From: Burkholderia stagnalis
GTDB lineage: Bacteria > Pseudomonadota > Gammaproteobacteria > Burkholderiales > Burkholderiaceae
Reading direction: 5' to 3'
Length of the DNA stretch: 64,000 nt
Assembly: GCF_902830275.1 (NCBI RefSeq)
Contig: NZ_CADESW010000021.1
Span: forward strand, 1 to 64,000
The notes beneath the pieces are model-generated. The model was not told the origin of the DNA and did not search any database. It saw only the letters and a program-made list of their open reading frames with translations. Positions 42,846 to 53,608 of the stretch are shown in pieces; the stretch's first letter is position 1, and each line of letters begins with the position of its first letter. The position numbers were made by a program, and so were the translations under genes.

Positions 42846-45800
42846 ATGAAGCAGCGCGACGACAACAAGCACAAACCAATCTTTCAAAACGTCACGAGGT
42901 GGCTCTGGCGCATCGGCGCCGTCGCGGCGCTCGGCGCCGCCGCCGTGGCGTCGCTACAGGCCGACGCGGCACGCACGGTGAGCGTGTCGCCGCAAGGCAC
43001 CGTCGCCGAAGTCCGGCAGGCCGTCGTCAAGTTCGACGAAGCGATGGTCGCGTTCGGCTCGGCGAGCGCGCCGAATCCGGCGCGCGTCACCTGCACCGAC
43101 TCCGCGGCCGGGCGCGGCCAGGGCCATTGGCTCGACGACAAGACCTGGGTCTACGATTTCGAGAACGACCTGCCGCCCGGCGTGCGCTGCGCGGTCGCGC
43201 TCAACGACGGGCTGCGCTCGGTGGCCGGCACCGCGGCCAGCGGCCCGCGCCGCTTCGCGTTCCAGACGGGCGGCCCGTTCCCGGTATCGGTGCGGCCGGG
43301 CTCGCGCGAGATCGAGGAACGCCAGGTATTCGTACTGAAGCTGAACGGCCCCGCCGACGAACGCTCGGCACTCGCGAACATCTGGTGCGAGGCGGCCGGC
43401 ATCGGCAACCGCATCCCCGTCGTCGCGGCCGATGCCGACGCGCGCAAGGCGCTGCTCGACCACTTCGGCCTGAAGCAGGACGCCGCGCGCGTGCTGACGC
43501 TGTCGTGCACGCAGGCGCTGCCGTCGGGCGCGAAGATGCAGCTCGTATACGGCAAGGGCGTCGCGAGCCCGAGCGGCATCGCGAACGACACCGAGCGCCG
43601 CTTCGACTTCACCGTGCGCGCGCCGTTCGCCGCGAGCTTCTCGTGCGAGCGCGAAAACGCGAAGGCGCCCTGCACGCCGCTGCGCCCGCTGACCCTCTCC
43701 TTCAACGCGCCGATCTCCCGCAAAAACGCCGAGGCGATCCGCCTGCGCAGCTCGCACGACGCGCTCGCGCCGACCTTCGATCCGGACGATCACAGCGAGG
43801 AAGTCAGCACCGTGTCGTTCAAGCCGCCGCTGCCCGAGCAGACCGCGATGACGCTCGAGCTGCCGGCCGGCCTGCGCGACGTCACCGGCCGCTCGCTCAG
43901 CAATGCCGACCTGTTCCCGCTGTCCACGCGCACCGCGCCGATGCCGCCGCTCGCGAAATTCTCGTCGGGCACCTTCGGCATCGTCGAACGCTTCGCCGAG
44001 CCCGGCACGCCGGCGCTCGTGCCGGTCACGCTGCGCAACGTCGAGGCCGACCTGCACGTCGCGGGCCTCAATGCCGGCGGCGCGCAGTTCTCGAACCTGA
44101 AGGTCGAGAACGACACCGCGATCCGCGACTGGATGCGGCTCGTCGAGCGCTTCGACAACTGGTCGATGAGCGTCGCGACGATCGACACGCTGCGCCCCGG
44201 CCTGCTCGCGCACGGCCAGCGCCCCGTCTACGTGCCGCTCGCGGCCGGCGAACGCCAGCCCGCGCCGAAGGATCGCCGCATCGACGTGCGCTCGCTGTCG
44301 CTGCTCAAGGGCGAAGCCGGCGCGCAGACGCTGACGCTGCCGAAAGCCGATCCGACGACGCTGCGGCCGTTCGAGGTGGTCGGCGTGCCGATCGACAAGC
44401 CCGGCTTCTACGTGCTCGAACTCGCGTCGCCGTCGCTCGGCCGCTCGCTGCTCGCGAAGCCGTCGAACATGTACGTGCGCACGGCCGTACTGGTCACCAA
44501 CCTCGGCGTGCACCTGAAACAGGGCCGCGAGAACAGCCTCGTGTGGGTCACCACGCTCGACAAGGGCAAGCCGGTGCCGAACGCGCAGGTGCGCGTGTCC
44601 GACTGCAACGGCGACCAGATCGCGGCGGGCAAGACCGACGCGCAGGGCCTGCTGAAGATCGACGCGCCGTTCGAGCCGAAGCACGCGTGCAAGTCGGATC
44701 GCTACGACGATTACTTCGTGTCGGCCCGCGTCGACGATCCGAAGACCGGCCCCGACATGGCGTTCGTCAGCTCCGGCTGGAACCGCGGCATCGAGTCGTG
44801 GCGCTTCAACGTGCCGACCGACATGGACAGCGCGCCGACGGTGCGCGCGCACACCGTGTTCGACCGCACGCTGCTGCGCGCCGGCGAAACCGTGTCGATG
44901 AAGCATTTCGTGCGCCGGGAAACGCTGCAGAGCCTCGCGTTCCCGTCGCAATACCCGACCCGCGCGACGATCCGCCATCTCGGCTCCGGGCAGACGTACA
45001 AGCTGCCGCTGACCTGGGCCGCCGACCACAGCGCCGATTCGCGCTTCGCGCTGCCGCCGGCCGCGAAGCTCGGCGAATACAGCGTGTCGCTCGAGGACGG
45101 CCCCGACGATGCGCCGACCGCCAGCTACTACAGCGGCAGCTTCCGCGTCGAGGCGTTCCGCCTGCCCGTCCTCAAGGGCTCGATCGGCGCGCGCGATGCG
45201 CAGAAAAGCCCGCTCGTCGCGGCGAAGGAGGCGCCGCTCGCGGTGCAGATCGACTACGTGTCCGGCGGCGGCGCGTCGAACCTGCCCGTGCAGGTGTCGG
45301 CGCTGATGAAATGGGCGTCGCCGCCGTTCGCCGATCGCTATGAGGATTTCAGCTTCACGCCGTACCGCCCCGAGCGCGCCGACGGCATGGCCGACGACGA
45401 CGAGCAGGACGGCGAGAACGGCGGGAGCGCCTCGCACGGCAGCAACGATCCCGACGCGACCAAGCTGATCGCCGACAAGCTGCCGCTGACGCTCGACCGC
45501 AACGGTTCGGGCGCGGTCACGCTGCAGGGGCTGCCGGCCGTCGACGCGCCGAAGCGCCTCGCGCTCGAAGCGACGTTCGCCGATCCGAACGGCGAAGTCC
45601 AGACGATTCGCGGCGACGCGATCCTGTGGCCGGCCGCGGTCGTCGCCGGCATCAAGGCGGGCCGCTGGGTGTCGGTCGGCCAGCGGGTGCCCGTGCAGGC
45701 GCTCGCGGTCGACCTGCAGGGCAAGCCGCGCGCGTCGGTGCCGATCGAGATCAAGGGCATCGCGCGCATCACCACGTCGTCGCGCAAGCGCATGGTCGGC

Positions 45801-48800
45801 GGCTTCTACGCGTACGACAACAAGAGCGACACGCGCGACCTCGGCGTGCTGTGCTCCGGCAAGACCGACGACAAGGGCCGCATGGCGTGCGACGCGACGC
45901 TCGAGCAGGCCGGCAACGTGCAGCTCATTGCCGTCGCGAAGGACGGCGACGGCCGCACGTCGAATGCGTCGACGTCGGTGTGGGTCACGCGCGAGGACGA
46001 ACTCTGGTTCGGCGGCGAGAACACCGACCGGATCGACGTGATTCCCGAGAAAACGTCGTACGAACCGGGCGAGACCGCGCGCTTCCAGGTGCGCATGCCG
46101 TTCCGCTACGCAACCGCGCTCGTCGCGGTCGAACGCGGCGGCGTGATGGAAACGCACATCGTCGAGCTGAACGGCAAGAACCCGACCGTCGACCTGAAGG
46201 TCGGCGAATCGTGGGGGCCGAACGTCTACGTGTCGGTGCTCGCGCTGCGCGGCCGCATCCGCGAAGTGCCGTGGTACTCGTTCTTCACGTGGGGCTGGAA
46301 GGCGCCGCTCGACTGGGCGCGCGCGTTCTGGCGCGAAGGCCGCCACTACGAGGCGCCCACCGCGTTCGTCGACCTGTCGAAGCCCGCGTTCCGCTATGGC
46401 CTCGGCGAGATCAAGGTCGGCACCGGCGCGCACCGGCTCGGCGTGACCGTGACGACCGACGCGACCCGCTACACCGTGCGCGGCAAGGCGCTGGCGCACG
46501 TGAAGGTCACGCTGCCGGGCGGCCAGCCCGCGCCGGCCGGCACGCAGGTCGCCGTCGCGGCCGTGGACGAGGCGCTGCTCGAACTGATGCCGAACCAGAG
46601 CTGGGGCCTGCTCGACGCGATGCTGCAACGGCGCGCGTACGGCGTCGAAACCGCCACCGCGCAGATGGAAATCGTCGGCCGCCGCCACTTCGGCCGCAAG
46701 GCCGTGCCGGCGGGCGGCGGCGGCGGCTCCGCGCCCACGCGCGAGCTGTTCGACACGCTGCTGCTGTGGAACCCGCGCGTGACGCTCGACGCGAACGGCA
46801 GCGCGACCGTCGAGGTGCCGCTCAACGATGCGCTCACCCGCTTCCGGATCGTCGCGATCGCGGCCGTCGGCCCCGACCGCTTCGGCACCGGCAGCACGTC
46901 GATCCGCAGCACGCAGGATCTGCAGCTGATCTCCGGCCTGCCGCCGCTCGTGCGCGAAGGCGACGCGTTCCGCGCGCAGGTCACGCTGCGCAACACGACC
47001 GAGCGCACGATGCGGGTGGTCGTCACGCCGCATGTGACGGGCCTCGACGTCGCGCCGCAGACCCTTTCCCTCGCGCCGAACAGCGCCGGCGAAGTCGCGT
47101 GGACGATCACCGTGCCCGAGCAGTCGCTCGACGCGGCCGGCGCGCTGAACTGGCGCATCGAGGCGGCCGAGCAAGGCGGCGCGCGCGCGGCCGACGCGCT
47201 CGCGGTCGCGCAGAAGGTCGTGCCGGCGCTGCCGGTCACCGTGCAGCAGGCGACGCTCTCGCAGGTCGACGGCACGCTGACGCTGCCCGTCGCGCCGCCG
47301 GCCGGCGCGGCGCCCAACGCGCAAGGCGCGCCGCGCGGCGGCATCGCCGTATCGCTGCAGTCGAAGCTCGCCGACGGCCTGCCGGGCGTGCGGCGCTGGT
47401 TCGAGCGCTATCCGTACCGCTGCCTCGAACAGCAGGCGTCGCGCGCGATCGGGCTGCGCGATCCCGCGCAATGGCAGGCGCTGACCGCGCGCATGCCGGT
47501 CTATCTCGACAGCGACGGGCTCGCGAGCTACTTCCCGCCGCCGTCCGGCAACGACCACTACGGCAGCCCGACGCTGTCCGCGTACCTGCTCGTGCTCGCC
47601 GACGAGGCAAGCCGCCTCGACGCGCGCTTCGCGCTGCCGGAAGACGTGCGCACGCAGCTCGAAGCCGGGCTCGCGCGCTTCGTCGAAGGCCGCACCGAGC
47701 GCAACACGTGGGCGCCGCGCCAGGATCGCGACCTGCGCAAGCTCGCGGCGATCGAGGCGCTGTCGCGCTACGGCGCGGCGCAGGGCCGGATGCTCGGCTC
47801 GCTCGAAATCGCGCCGAACCAGTGGCCGACGTCCGCGGTGATCGACTATCACGCGATCCTGACGCGCGTGAAGGACATCCCGCAGCGTGACGAGAAACGT
47901 GCGCAGGTCGAGCAGATCCTGCGCGCGCGGCTCACGTACCAGGGCACGCAGCTCGTGTTCTCCACCGCGCGCGACGACGATCTGTGGTGGCTGATGACGA
48001 ACAACGAGACCAACGCCGCGCGGCTCGCGCTGGAATTCGCGGGCGACCCGGCGTGGAAGGACGAGATGCCGCGCGTGACGGCCGGCCTGCTCGCGCTGCA
48101 GCAGCGCGGCGCATGGCAGACGACCACGTCGAACGCGCTCGGCCTGCTCGCGGTCGAGCGGTTCTCGCGCGTCTATGAAAGCACGCCGGTCAGCGGCACG
48201 ACCAAGGTCGCGCTCGGCGGCGACGAACGGTCGATCGCGTGGTCGCAAGCGCCGGCTGCGCCGGATGCATCGGCCGCACCGGCCTCGGCGACTCCGGCGA
48301 CGCGTGCCGCCGCCGCGCGCAGCGTGATGCTGCCGTGGCCGCGCGCTGCCCAGCCGGGCACGCTGAGCGTCGTGCAGAACGGCACCGGCCGCCCGTGGGC
48401 GACGATCGAGAGCCTTGCCGCGGTGCCGCTGCGCGCGCCGTTCGCGGCCGGCTACCGGATCACGAAGACCGTCACGCCGGTATCGCCCGCGGTCAAGGGC
48501 GTGCTGACGCGCGGCGACGTGGTGCGCGTGCATCTCGACATCGACGCGCAGAGCGACATGACGTGGGTGGTCGTCAACGATCCGGTTCCGGCCGGCGCGA
48601 CGATCCTCGGCTCCGGCCTCGGCCGCGATTCCGAGGCGGCGACGCAGGGCGAGAAAACCGGCGACGGCACATGGCCGGCCTTCGTCGAACGCGACTTCGA
48701 CGGCTATCGCGCGTATTACGACTACCTGCCGAAGGGCAAGCTGTCGGTCGAATACACGGTGCGGCTGAACAACGTCGGCACGTTCGGCTTGCCGCCAACG

Positions 48801-48890
48801 CGCGTCGAGGCGCTGTATGCGCCGTCCGTGTACGGGCTGTGGCCGAATCCGCCGGTGACGGTCAAGCCGGCCGAAGCAGGCAAGCCGTGA
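42846..48890 (+). CDS. Bacterial alpha-2-macroglobulin (YfhM-like) with thioester motif
   Basis: 2014 residues. The N terminus has one hydrophobic stretch (LWRIGAVAALGAAAVASLQA) after a basic region, serving as signal or inner-membrane anchor; unlike E. coli YfhM there is no lipobox. Tandem macroglobulin domains follow, with the MG-family segment LLLWNPRVTLDANGSATVEV near residue 1305 and the thioester signature YRCLEQQASRAI (Cys1526), which can trap attacking proteases covalently. The C terminus is the receptor-binding-like domain. pbpC begins seven bases later, the pairing seen in E. coli, supporting a periplasmic defence and repair role. Confidence 0.92.
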   Translation: MKQRDDNKHKPIFQNVTRWLWRIGAVAALGAAAVASLQADAARTVSVSPQGTVAEVRQAVVKFDEAMVAFGSASAPNPARVTCTDSAAGRGQGHWLDDKTWVYDFENDLPPGVRCAVALNDGLRSVAGTAASGPRRFAFQTGGPFPVSVRPGSREIEERQVFVLKLNGPADERSALANIWCEAAGIGNRIPVVAADADARKALLDHFGLKQDAARVLTLSCTQALPSGAKMQLVYGKGVASPSGIANDTERRFDFTVRAPFAASFSCERENAKAPCTPLRPLTLSFNAPISRKNAEAIRLRSSHDALAPTFDPDDHSEEVSTVSFKPPLPEQTAMTLELPAGLRDVTGRSLSNADLFPLSTRTAPMPPLAKFSSGTFGIVERFAEPGTPALVPVTLRNVEADLHVAGLNAGGAQFSNLKVENDTAIRDWMRLVERFDNWSMSVATIDTLRPGLLAHGQRPVYVPLAAGERQPAPKDRRIDVRSLSLLKGEAGAQTLTLPKADPTTLRPFEVVGVPIDKPGFYVLELASPSLGRSLLAKPSNMYVRTAVLVTNLGVHLKQGRENSLVWVTTLDKGKPVPNAQVRVSDCNGDQIAAGKTDAQGLLKIDAPFEPKHACKSDRYDDYFVSARVDDPKTGPDMAFVSSGWNRGIESWRFNVPTDMDSAPTVRAHTVFDRTLLRAGETVSMKHFVRRETLQSLAFPSQYPTRATIRHLGSGQTYKLPLTWAADHSADSRFALPPAAKLGEYSVSLEDGPDDAPTASYYSGSFRVEAFRLPVLKGSIGARDAQKSPLVAAKEAPLAVQIDYVSGGGASNLPVQVSALMKWASPPFADRYEDFSFTPYRPERADGMADDDEQDGENGGSASHGSNDPDATKLIADKLPLTLDRNGSGAVTLQGLPAVDAPKRLALEATFADPNGEVQTIRGDAILWPAAVVAGIKAGRWVSVGQRVPVQALAVDLQGKPRASVPIEIKGIARITTSSRKRMVGGFYAYDNKSDTRDLGVLCSGKTDDKGRMACDATLEQAGNVQLIAVAKDGDGRTSNASTSVWVTREDELWFGGENTDRIDVIPEKTSYEPGETARFQVRMPFRYATALVAVERGGVMETHIVELNGKNPTVDLKVGESWGPNVYVSVLALRGRIREVPWYSFFTWGWKAPLDWARAFWREGRHYEAPTAFVDLSKPAFRYGLGEIKVGTGAHRLGVTVTTDATRYTVRGKALAHVKVTLPGGQPAPAGTQVAVAAVDEALLELMPNQSWGLLDAMLQRRAYGVETATAQMEIVGRRHFGRKAVPAGGGGGSAPTRELFDTLLLWNPRVTLDANGSATVEVPLNDALTRFRIVAIAAVGPDRFGTGSTSIRSTQDLQLISGLPPLVREGDAFRAQVTLRNTTERTMRVVVTPHVTGLDVAPQTLSLAPNSAGEVAWTITVPEQSLDAAGALNWRIEAAEQGGARAADALAVAQKVVPALPVTVQQATLSQVDGTLTLPVAPPAGAAPNAQGAPRGGIAVSLQSKLADGLPGVRRWFERYPYRCLEQQASRAIGLRDPAQWQALTARMPVYLDSDGLASYFPPPSGNDHYGSPTLSAYLLVLADEASRLDARFALPEDVRTQLEAGLARFVEGRTERNTWAPRQDRDLRKLAAIEALSRYGAAQGRMLGSLEIAPNQWPTSAVIDYHAILTRVKDIPQRDEKRAQVEQILRARLTYQGTQLVFSTARDDDLWWLMTNNETNAARLALEFAGDPAWKDEMPRVTAGLLALQQRGAWQTTTSNALGLLAVERFSRVYESTPVSGTTKVALGGDERSIAWSQAPAAPDASAAPASATPATRAAAARSVMLPWPRAAQPGTLSVVQNGTGRPWATIESLAAVPLRAPFAAGYRITKTVTPVSPAVKGVLTRGDVVRVHLDIDAQSDMTWVVVNDPVPAGATILGSGLGRDSEAATQGEKTGDGTWPAFVERDFDGYRAYYDYLPKGKLSVEYTVRLNNVGTFGLPPTRVEALYAPSVYGLWPNPPVTVKPAEAGKP

Positions 48891-48897
48891 GCGCGCA

Positions 48898-51156
48898 ATG
48901 ATGGGTTTCGCTGCACCGCGGCCGGCGCATTTTGCCCGTCCTGCCGGCCGCTTCTTCATCGCCGTGCTGTGCGCGGCCCCGCTCGTCGCGCACGCGCTGC
49001 CGTCCTACGACGACGTGCGCCACCGCTGGCGCAGCTCCGACTGGGTGCTGCTCGCGCGCGACGGCACGCCGCTGCAGCGCACCCGTGTCGATCACGCGGA
49101 GCGGCGCGGCGACTGGGTCGCGCTCGCCGACACGTCGCCCGCGTTCCGCGAGGCGATCGTCGTCTCCGAGGACAAGCGCTTCTACGAACACAGCGGCGTC
49201 GACTGGCGCGGCATCGCGGGCGCCGCCTGGGGCAACCTGTGGAACGAGCGCACGCGCGGCGCGTCGACCGTGACGATGCAGCTCGCCGGCCTGCTCGGCG
49301 ATTCGCCGCGCCGGTCGGGGCAGCGCTCGCTGCCGCAGAAGGCGTCGCAGGCAATGAACGCGCTGCTGCTCGAACGCGGCTGGCGCAAGGACCAGATTCT
49401 CGAGGCTTACCTGAACCTCGTGCCGTTCCGCGGCGAGACGATCGGGCTCGACGCGATGTCGCGCGCGCTGTTCGGCAAGGCGCCGTCCGGGCTCGACGTG
49501 CGCGAATCCGCGGTGGCCGCCGCGCTCGTGCGCGCGCCGAACGCGAATGCCGAGAAAGTCGCCGAACGCGCGTGCCGCATCCTGCGCGACATGCGCGCCG
49601 CGCAGCAGTGCGCGGCGCTCGACGGCTACGTGCAGCTCGTGACGGCCCGCCCCGCCGGCGCGTGGCGCGACGACGGCGCGGCGCTCGCGCCGCATTTCGC
49701 GCGGCGCATCGCGGCCGAGGTGAAGCCCGGCGCGGGCGCGCAGGTGCGTTCGACGCTCGATGCGCCGCTGCAGCGCTTCGCGCGCGACACGCTGACCCGC
49801 GCGCTGACCGAGCTCAACGCGCCCGCCCACCGGCGCAACGTGCAGGACGGCGCGGTGGTCGTGATCGACAACGCGAGCGGCGAGATTCGCGCGTGGGTCG
49901 GCTCGTCGGGTGCGCTGTCGAACGCGCGCGACGTCGATGCGGTGCTCGCGCCGCGCCAGGCCGGCTCGACGCTCAAGCCGTTCCTGTATGCGCAGGCGAT
50001 CGACGAGAAGCGGCTCACCGCCGCGTCGCTGCTCGACGACGCGCCGATCAACCTCGCCGCCGGCGGCGGCCTGTACATCCCGCAGAACTACGACAAGGAC
50101 TTCAAGGGCTGGGTGAGCGTGCGCAGCGCGCTCGGCGGCTCGCTCAACGTGCCGGCGGTGCGCACGCTCGTGCTCGTCACGCCGCATCGCTTCGCGCGCA
50201 CGCTGACCGCGCTCGGGCTGCCGCTCGCGCAGGAAGGCGACTATTACGGCTTCAGCCTCGCGCTCGGCAGCGCGGACGTCACGCTGCTGTCGCTGACCAA
50301 TGCGTATCGGGCGCTGGCGAATGGGGGCGTGGCGCGTGGGGTTGCGGATCTGGCGGTGGCGGGTGCGTCGGCTGCATCGAGCGCGCCGCCTGCGCGCGCA
50401 GCCGACGGCACGCGTGTGTTCAGCGAGGCGGCGAGCTTCGTCGTCACCGACATCCTCGCCGACAACAACGCCCGGGTGCGTACCTTCGGCTTCGACAACC
50501 CGCTCGCGACCCGCTTTTTCTCGGCAGTGAAGACCGGTACCAGCAAGGACATGCGCGACAACTGGGCGGTCGGATACACGTCGCGCTATACGGTCGGCGT
50601 GTGGGTCGGCAACGCGGACGGCTCGCCGATGTGGGACGTGTCGGGCGTGACCGGCGCGGCGCCCGTCTGGTCGGCGGTCGTCGGCTACCTGCATCGCGAT
50701 CTCGCGAGCCGCGCGCCGCGCGCGCCGGCGGGCGTCGAACAGCGCCGCATCGCGTTCGAACGTGACCTGGAGCCCGCGCGCGGCGAATGGTTTCTGGCGG
50801 GCACCGCGGTCGATACGATCCGGCTCGCGGCGCCGGTCGCGGCCGGCAAGGACGGCAAGGACGGGCCGCGCGCGCCGCTGACGATCGGCGCGCCGACCGA
50901 CGGGACGATCTTCGCGATCGATCCGGACATTCCGCCGAAGAACCAGCGGATCTGGTTCGAACGCACGTCCGGGCACGCGGCGAAGTTCGCGTGGCGGCTC
51001 GACGACAAGGTGATCGGGCATGCGGATCGCGTGGCATGGTTGCCGTGGCCGGGCAAGCATCGGCTCGAACTGGTCGATGCGCGCGGGAATGTGGTGGATG
51101 CGATCGGGTTCGAGGTGCGGGGGGCGTTTGCGAAGGTGGGGGCGAGGCGGCGTTGA
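48898..51156 (+). CDS. pbpC: Penicillin-binding protein 1C
   Basis: 752 residues: a signal-anchor (GRFFIAVLCAAPLVAHAL), a glycosyltransferase domain with VVSEDKRFYEHSGVDWRGIA (catalytic Glu about residue 89) and GASTVTMQLAGLL, a transpeptidase domain with the active-site Ser357 in GSTLKPF, SLN in GGSLNVPA, and KTGTSKD, and a C-terminal BiPBP_C domain (APTDGTIFAIDPDIPPKNQRI). It polymerises glycan and may repair peptidoglycan alongside the alpha-2-macroglobulin encoded just upstream. ATG 48901 is an equally possible start. Confidence 0.94.
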   Translation: MMGFAAPRPAHFARPAGRFFIAVLCAAPLVAHALPSYDDVRHRWRSSDWVLLARDGTPLQRTRVDHAERRGDWVALADTSPAFREAIVVSEDKRFYEHSGVDWRGIAGAAWGNLWNERTRGASTVTMQLAGLLGDSPRRSGQRSLPQKASQAMNALLLERGWRKDQILEAYLNLVPFRGETIGLDAMSRALFGKAPSGLDVRESAVAAALVRAPNANAEKVAERACRILRDMRAAQQCAALDGYVQLVTARPAGAWRDDGAALAPHFARRIAAEVKPGAGAQVRSTLDAPLQRFARDTLTRALTELNAPAHRRNVQDGAVVVIDNASGEIRAWVGSSGALSNARDVDAVLAPRQAGSTLKPFLYAQAIDEKRLTAASLLDDAPINLAAGGGLYIPQNYDKDFKGWVSVRSALGGSLNVPAVRTLVLVTPHRFARTLTALGLPLAQEGDYYGFSLALGSADVTLLSLTNAYRALANGGVARGVADLAVAGASAASSAPPARAADGTRVFSEAASFVVTDILADNNARVRTFGFDNPLATRFFSAVKTGTSKDMRDNWAVGYTSRYTVGVWVGNADGSPMWDVSGVTGAAPVWSAVVGYLHRDLASRAPRAPAGVEQRRIAFERDLEPARGEWFLAGTAVDTIRLAAPVAAGKDGKDGPRAPLTIGAPTDGTIFAIDPDIPPKNQRIWFERTSGHAAKFAWRLDDKVIGHADRVAWLPWPGKHRLELVDARGNVVDAIGFEVRGAFAKVGARRR

Positions 51157-51426
51157 GCGATCAGGCCATTGCCGTGCCGGCGCGAATAATGAAGCGGGCA
51201 TGCGATCGGTTCATGCGCCTCAGAACAACCAATGGCTCTCACGCGCGAAAGCGAGTCGAACGCAGGACGCATGGCGCTCGGCAAATGCTGTTGCTAGCTG
51301 CCCTGCACATTCAATAGAATCAAGCGCCTTGCCCTTGCTCCCCCGAGCAAGGCCGCCCTTTACGACCCGCTTCGAGCCCATGGCCGGGATCCTCGATTCG
51401 GTTCGACTCCACCCAGCACAAGAACA

Positions 51427-53601
51427 ATGCGGAGAACCACGTTGCTGCACCGAAACCTGATCGCCTCGCTGACGGCGAGCCTCTTTTGCATCCCCGTCGC
51501 CCATGCAAGCTCGGACGACAGCTGCAATCCACCCGCCGCGCTCCGGCAGAACGCCTATTCGTGCGGCGGCATGCCGATCCTGAGCCCCGCCAACGACACG
51601 CGCATCAACGCGATGCTGCTGATGGTCGACAGCGGCCAGCTCGCGCAGCTGTTCCCGGACCCGAAGACCATCCCGCCGAAAGACCGGGTGAACCGGATCG
51701 TCGTGCCCTTCTCGTACGACTTCTCCGGATGGATCGACATCGGCCAGAAGCAACCCGACACGACCGGCAATGCGTCGAATGCCAACGCCCCGTCGAATCA
51801 ATACGCCGATGGCGAAGGCAGCATCTGCCGCAGCATGACTGCCGGCGCCGACGCGTTCGGCGCTGCACTGAACGCGGCCAAGGATCTCCCCGGCGACGAA
51901 GCCGCGCGCCTGCGCGCCGCGCGCGCCGACATCGCGCAAAAGACCTGCGCGTCGGGCGGCGCGAGCGCCGCGTGGACGAAACCCTCGGTCAAATCGCCCA
52001 TCGGGCAGCAGTTCGCGACCTACCTCGACGGCACGAACGCGTTCTACCGCTTCGACTTCCCCGCCGCGACCAAGGCCTTCGCCGGTGCGTCGCACAGCGC
52101 GAACCCGTGGCTGAAGGAAACCGGGCTCTATATGGCCGGGCGCGCGCAGTTGAACGCCGCGCAGGCCAATGCATTCGACCACGACAGCCCCACGCCGTCA
52201 CGCGAGAGCGTCGCGAAGGTCTCGCTCGACGCCGCGAACACGGTCTTTCGCACGTACTTGAAGGTTTATCCGCAAGGGCGCTATGCGGGCTCCGCGTCGG
52301 GGCTGTTGCGGCGTGTCGCTTGGCTCGGCGGGAACGTCGCGCAGCAAGCCGATCTCTACGACAAGGCGTTCGCGCACTGGTCGCCCACGGTGTCGAACGT
52401 GCCGCTGATGCAACTGGCGAACGAACTCGACAGCAAGCTGGTGTTCGCGCCGGGATTCGACCCGCGCCAGATCCAGTCGCCCGCGGTGCTGGCGACCGTC
52501 GACCTGATGCGCATGCGCACGTCGGACAGCACCGACTCGAGCCGCGACAAGCCGCTTACGCTGGGCGAGCTGCAGGCGCAGAAGCCGCGCTTCGCCGGCA
52601 CGCCCGCTCTCTACGACTATCTGCTCGCCACCTGGTACGTCTACGTCGGGCATAAGCCGGCCGCGGCGCTCGACTTGCTGCCGCAGGCGAGCGGCGCACC
52701 GCTCGACTACTTCGGCCTGAGCCAGCAGGCGCTGCGCGCCTTCGCGCTGGAAGACAGCGGCCAGCCGGACAAGACCCGGCAGCTCTGGCGCGACCTGATC
52801 CCGCTCGCGAAACTCCGCTTCCAGCGCGAGGCGCTGGAGCTGGCGCTCGCGATCAACCTCGAACAGGCCGGCCTCGTCGACGAAGCATTCGCCGACGATT
52901 CGCCGATCCAGAACGCCGCGATTCGCGCGACCCTGCTCCAGCGCGCGGCCAATGCGGACCTGCTGCGCGCGCAGGCGCAGAACAAGTCGACCAGCGGCGC
53001 GCTGCGCGACATCGCGCTGTACACGCTGCTGTACAAGGAGTTCACGCGCGCGCACTACGCCGACTTCGTCACGGACGTCGCCCTCGTGTCCGACGCGCCG
53101 TCCGATGCGTTGAAGCCGTTCGCCCAGCCCGGCGCCAAAAACGAGGACGGCTATGCATGCCCGTCCGCGCGCGACATCGCGGCGGCCCTGCAGCAGAATC
53201 CCGCCGATGCGAAAGGCATGAACTGCCTCGCCGATTTCGTGCGCCGCCATCCGGCCGAGTCCGGTCTCGGGGAATATTCGCTGCCGTCATGGGCCGCTGC
53301 CGGCGCCCCGCCTGCCAGCGCCGCGCGCGTGCCGCCCACGCTCGGGAGTGCGCCGTCACAGTTCAAGGGCAAGTCGTTCGAGCGGATGCCCGGCTACGTG
53401 GCGGTGATGGACGACGCGCAGGCGAACCCCAACGACCGGGCCTATGCGCTGTACCGGGCGATCAAATGCTATGCGCCGTCGGGCTACAACGATTGCGGCG
53501 GGAAGGACGTTCCGAAGAACACCCGCAAGCGCTGGTTCAACACGCTGAAGGCCGCCTATCCGGGCAGCCAATGGGCGCAGACGCTCAAGTACTACTGGTG
53601 A
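51427..53601 (+). CDS. Exported protein with helical-repeat character, unknown function
   Basis: 724 residues with a signal peptide (LLHRNLIASLTASLFCIPVAHA). The mature protein starts cysteine-containing (DSCNPP, YSCGG). It is mostly alpha-helical by appearance, with repeated helix pairs such as FPAATKAFAGASHSANPWLKE and LKETGLYMAGRAQLNAAQA that resemble tetratricopeptide (TPR-like) repeats. The C-terminal ~120 residues contain DDAQANPNDRAYALYRAIKCY and KNTRKRWFNTLKAAYP. No family name could be assigned. The DUF3142 gene follows after 7 bases, so the two are probably one operon. Confidence 0.8.
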   Translation: MRRTTLLHRNLIASLTASLFCIPVAHASSDDSCNPPAALRQNAYSCGGMPILSPANDTRINAMLLMVDSGQLAQLFPDPKTIPPKDRVNRIVVPFSYDFSGWIDIGQKQPDTTGNASNANAPSNQYADGEGSICRSMTAGADAFGAALNAAKDLPGDEAARLRAARADIAQKTCASGGASAAWTKPSVKSPIGQQFATYLDGTNAFYRFDFPAATKAFAGASHSANPWLKETGLYMAGRAQLNAAQANAFDHDSPTPSRESVAKVSLDAANTVFRTYLKVYPQGRYAGSASGLLRRVAWLGGNVAQQADLYDKAFAHWSPTVSNVPLMQLANELDSKLVFAPGFDPRQIQSPAVLATVDLMRMRTSDSTDSSRDKPLTLGELQAQKPRFAGTPALYDYLLATWYVYVGHKPAAALDLLPQASGAPLDYFGLSQQALRAFALEDSGQPDKTRQLWRDLIPLAKLRFQREALELALAINLEQAGLVDEAFADDSPIQNAAIRATLLQRAANADLLRAQAQNKSTSGALRDIALYTLLYKEFTRAHYADFVTDVALVSDAPSDALKPFAQPGAKNEDGYACPSARDIAAALQQNPADAKGMNCLADFVRRHPAESGLGEYSLPSWAAAGAPPASAARVPPTLGSAPSQFKGKSFERMPGYVAVMDDAQANPNDRAYALYRAIKCYAPSGYNDCGGKDVPKNTRKRWFNTLKAAYPGSQWAQTLKYYW

Positions 53602-53608
53602 GCCCGGC

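Noticed and set aside
42954..48959. A 2001-residue minus-strand frame opposite the alpha-2-macroglobulin.
   Set aside because: It mirrors the real gene, is His/Arg/Asp-rich without motifs, and results from high-GC codon bias.
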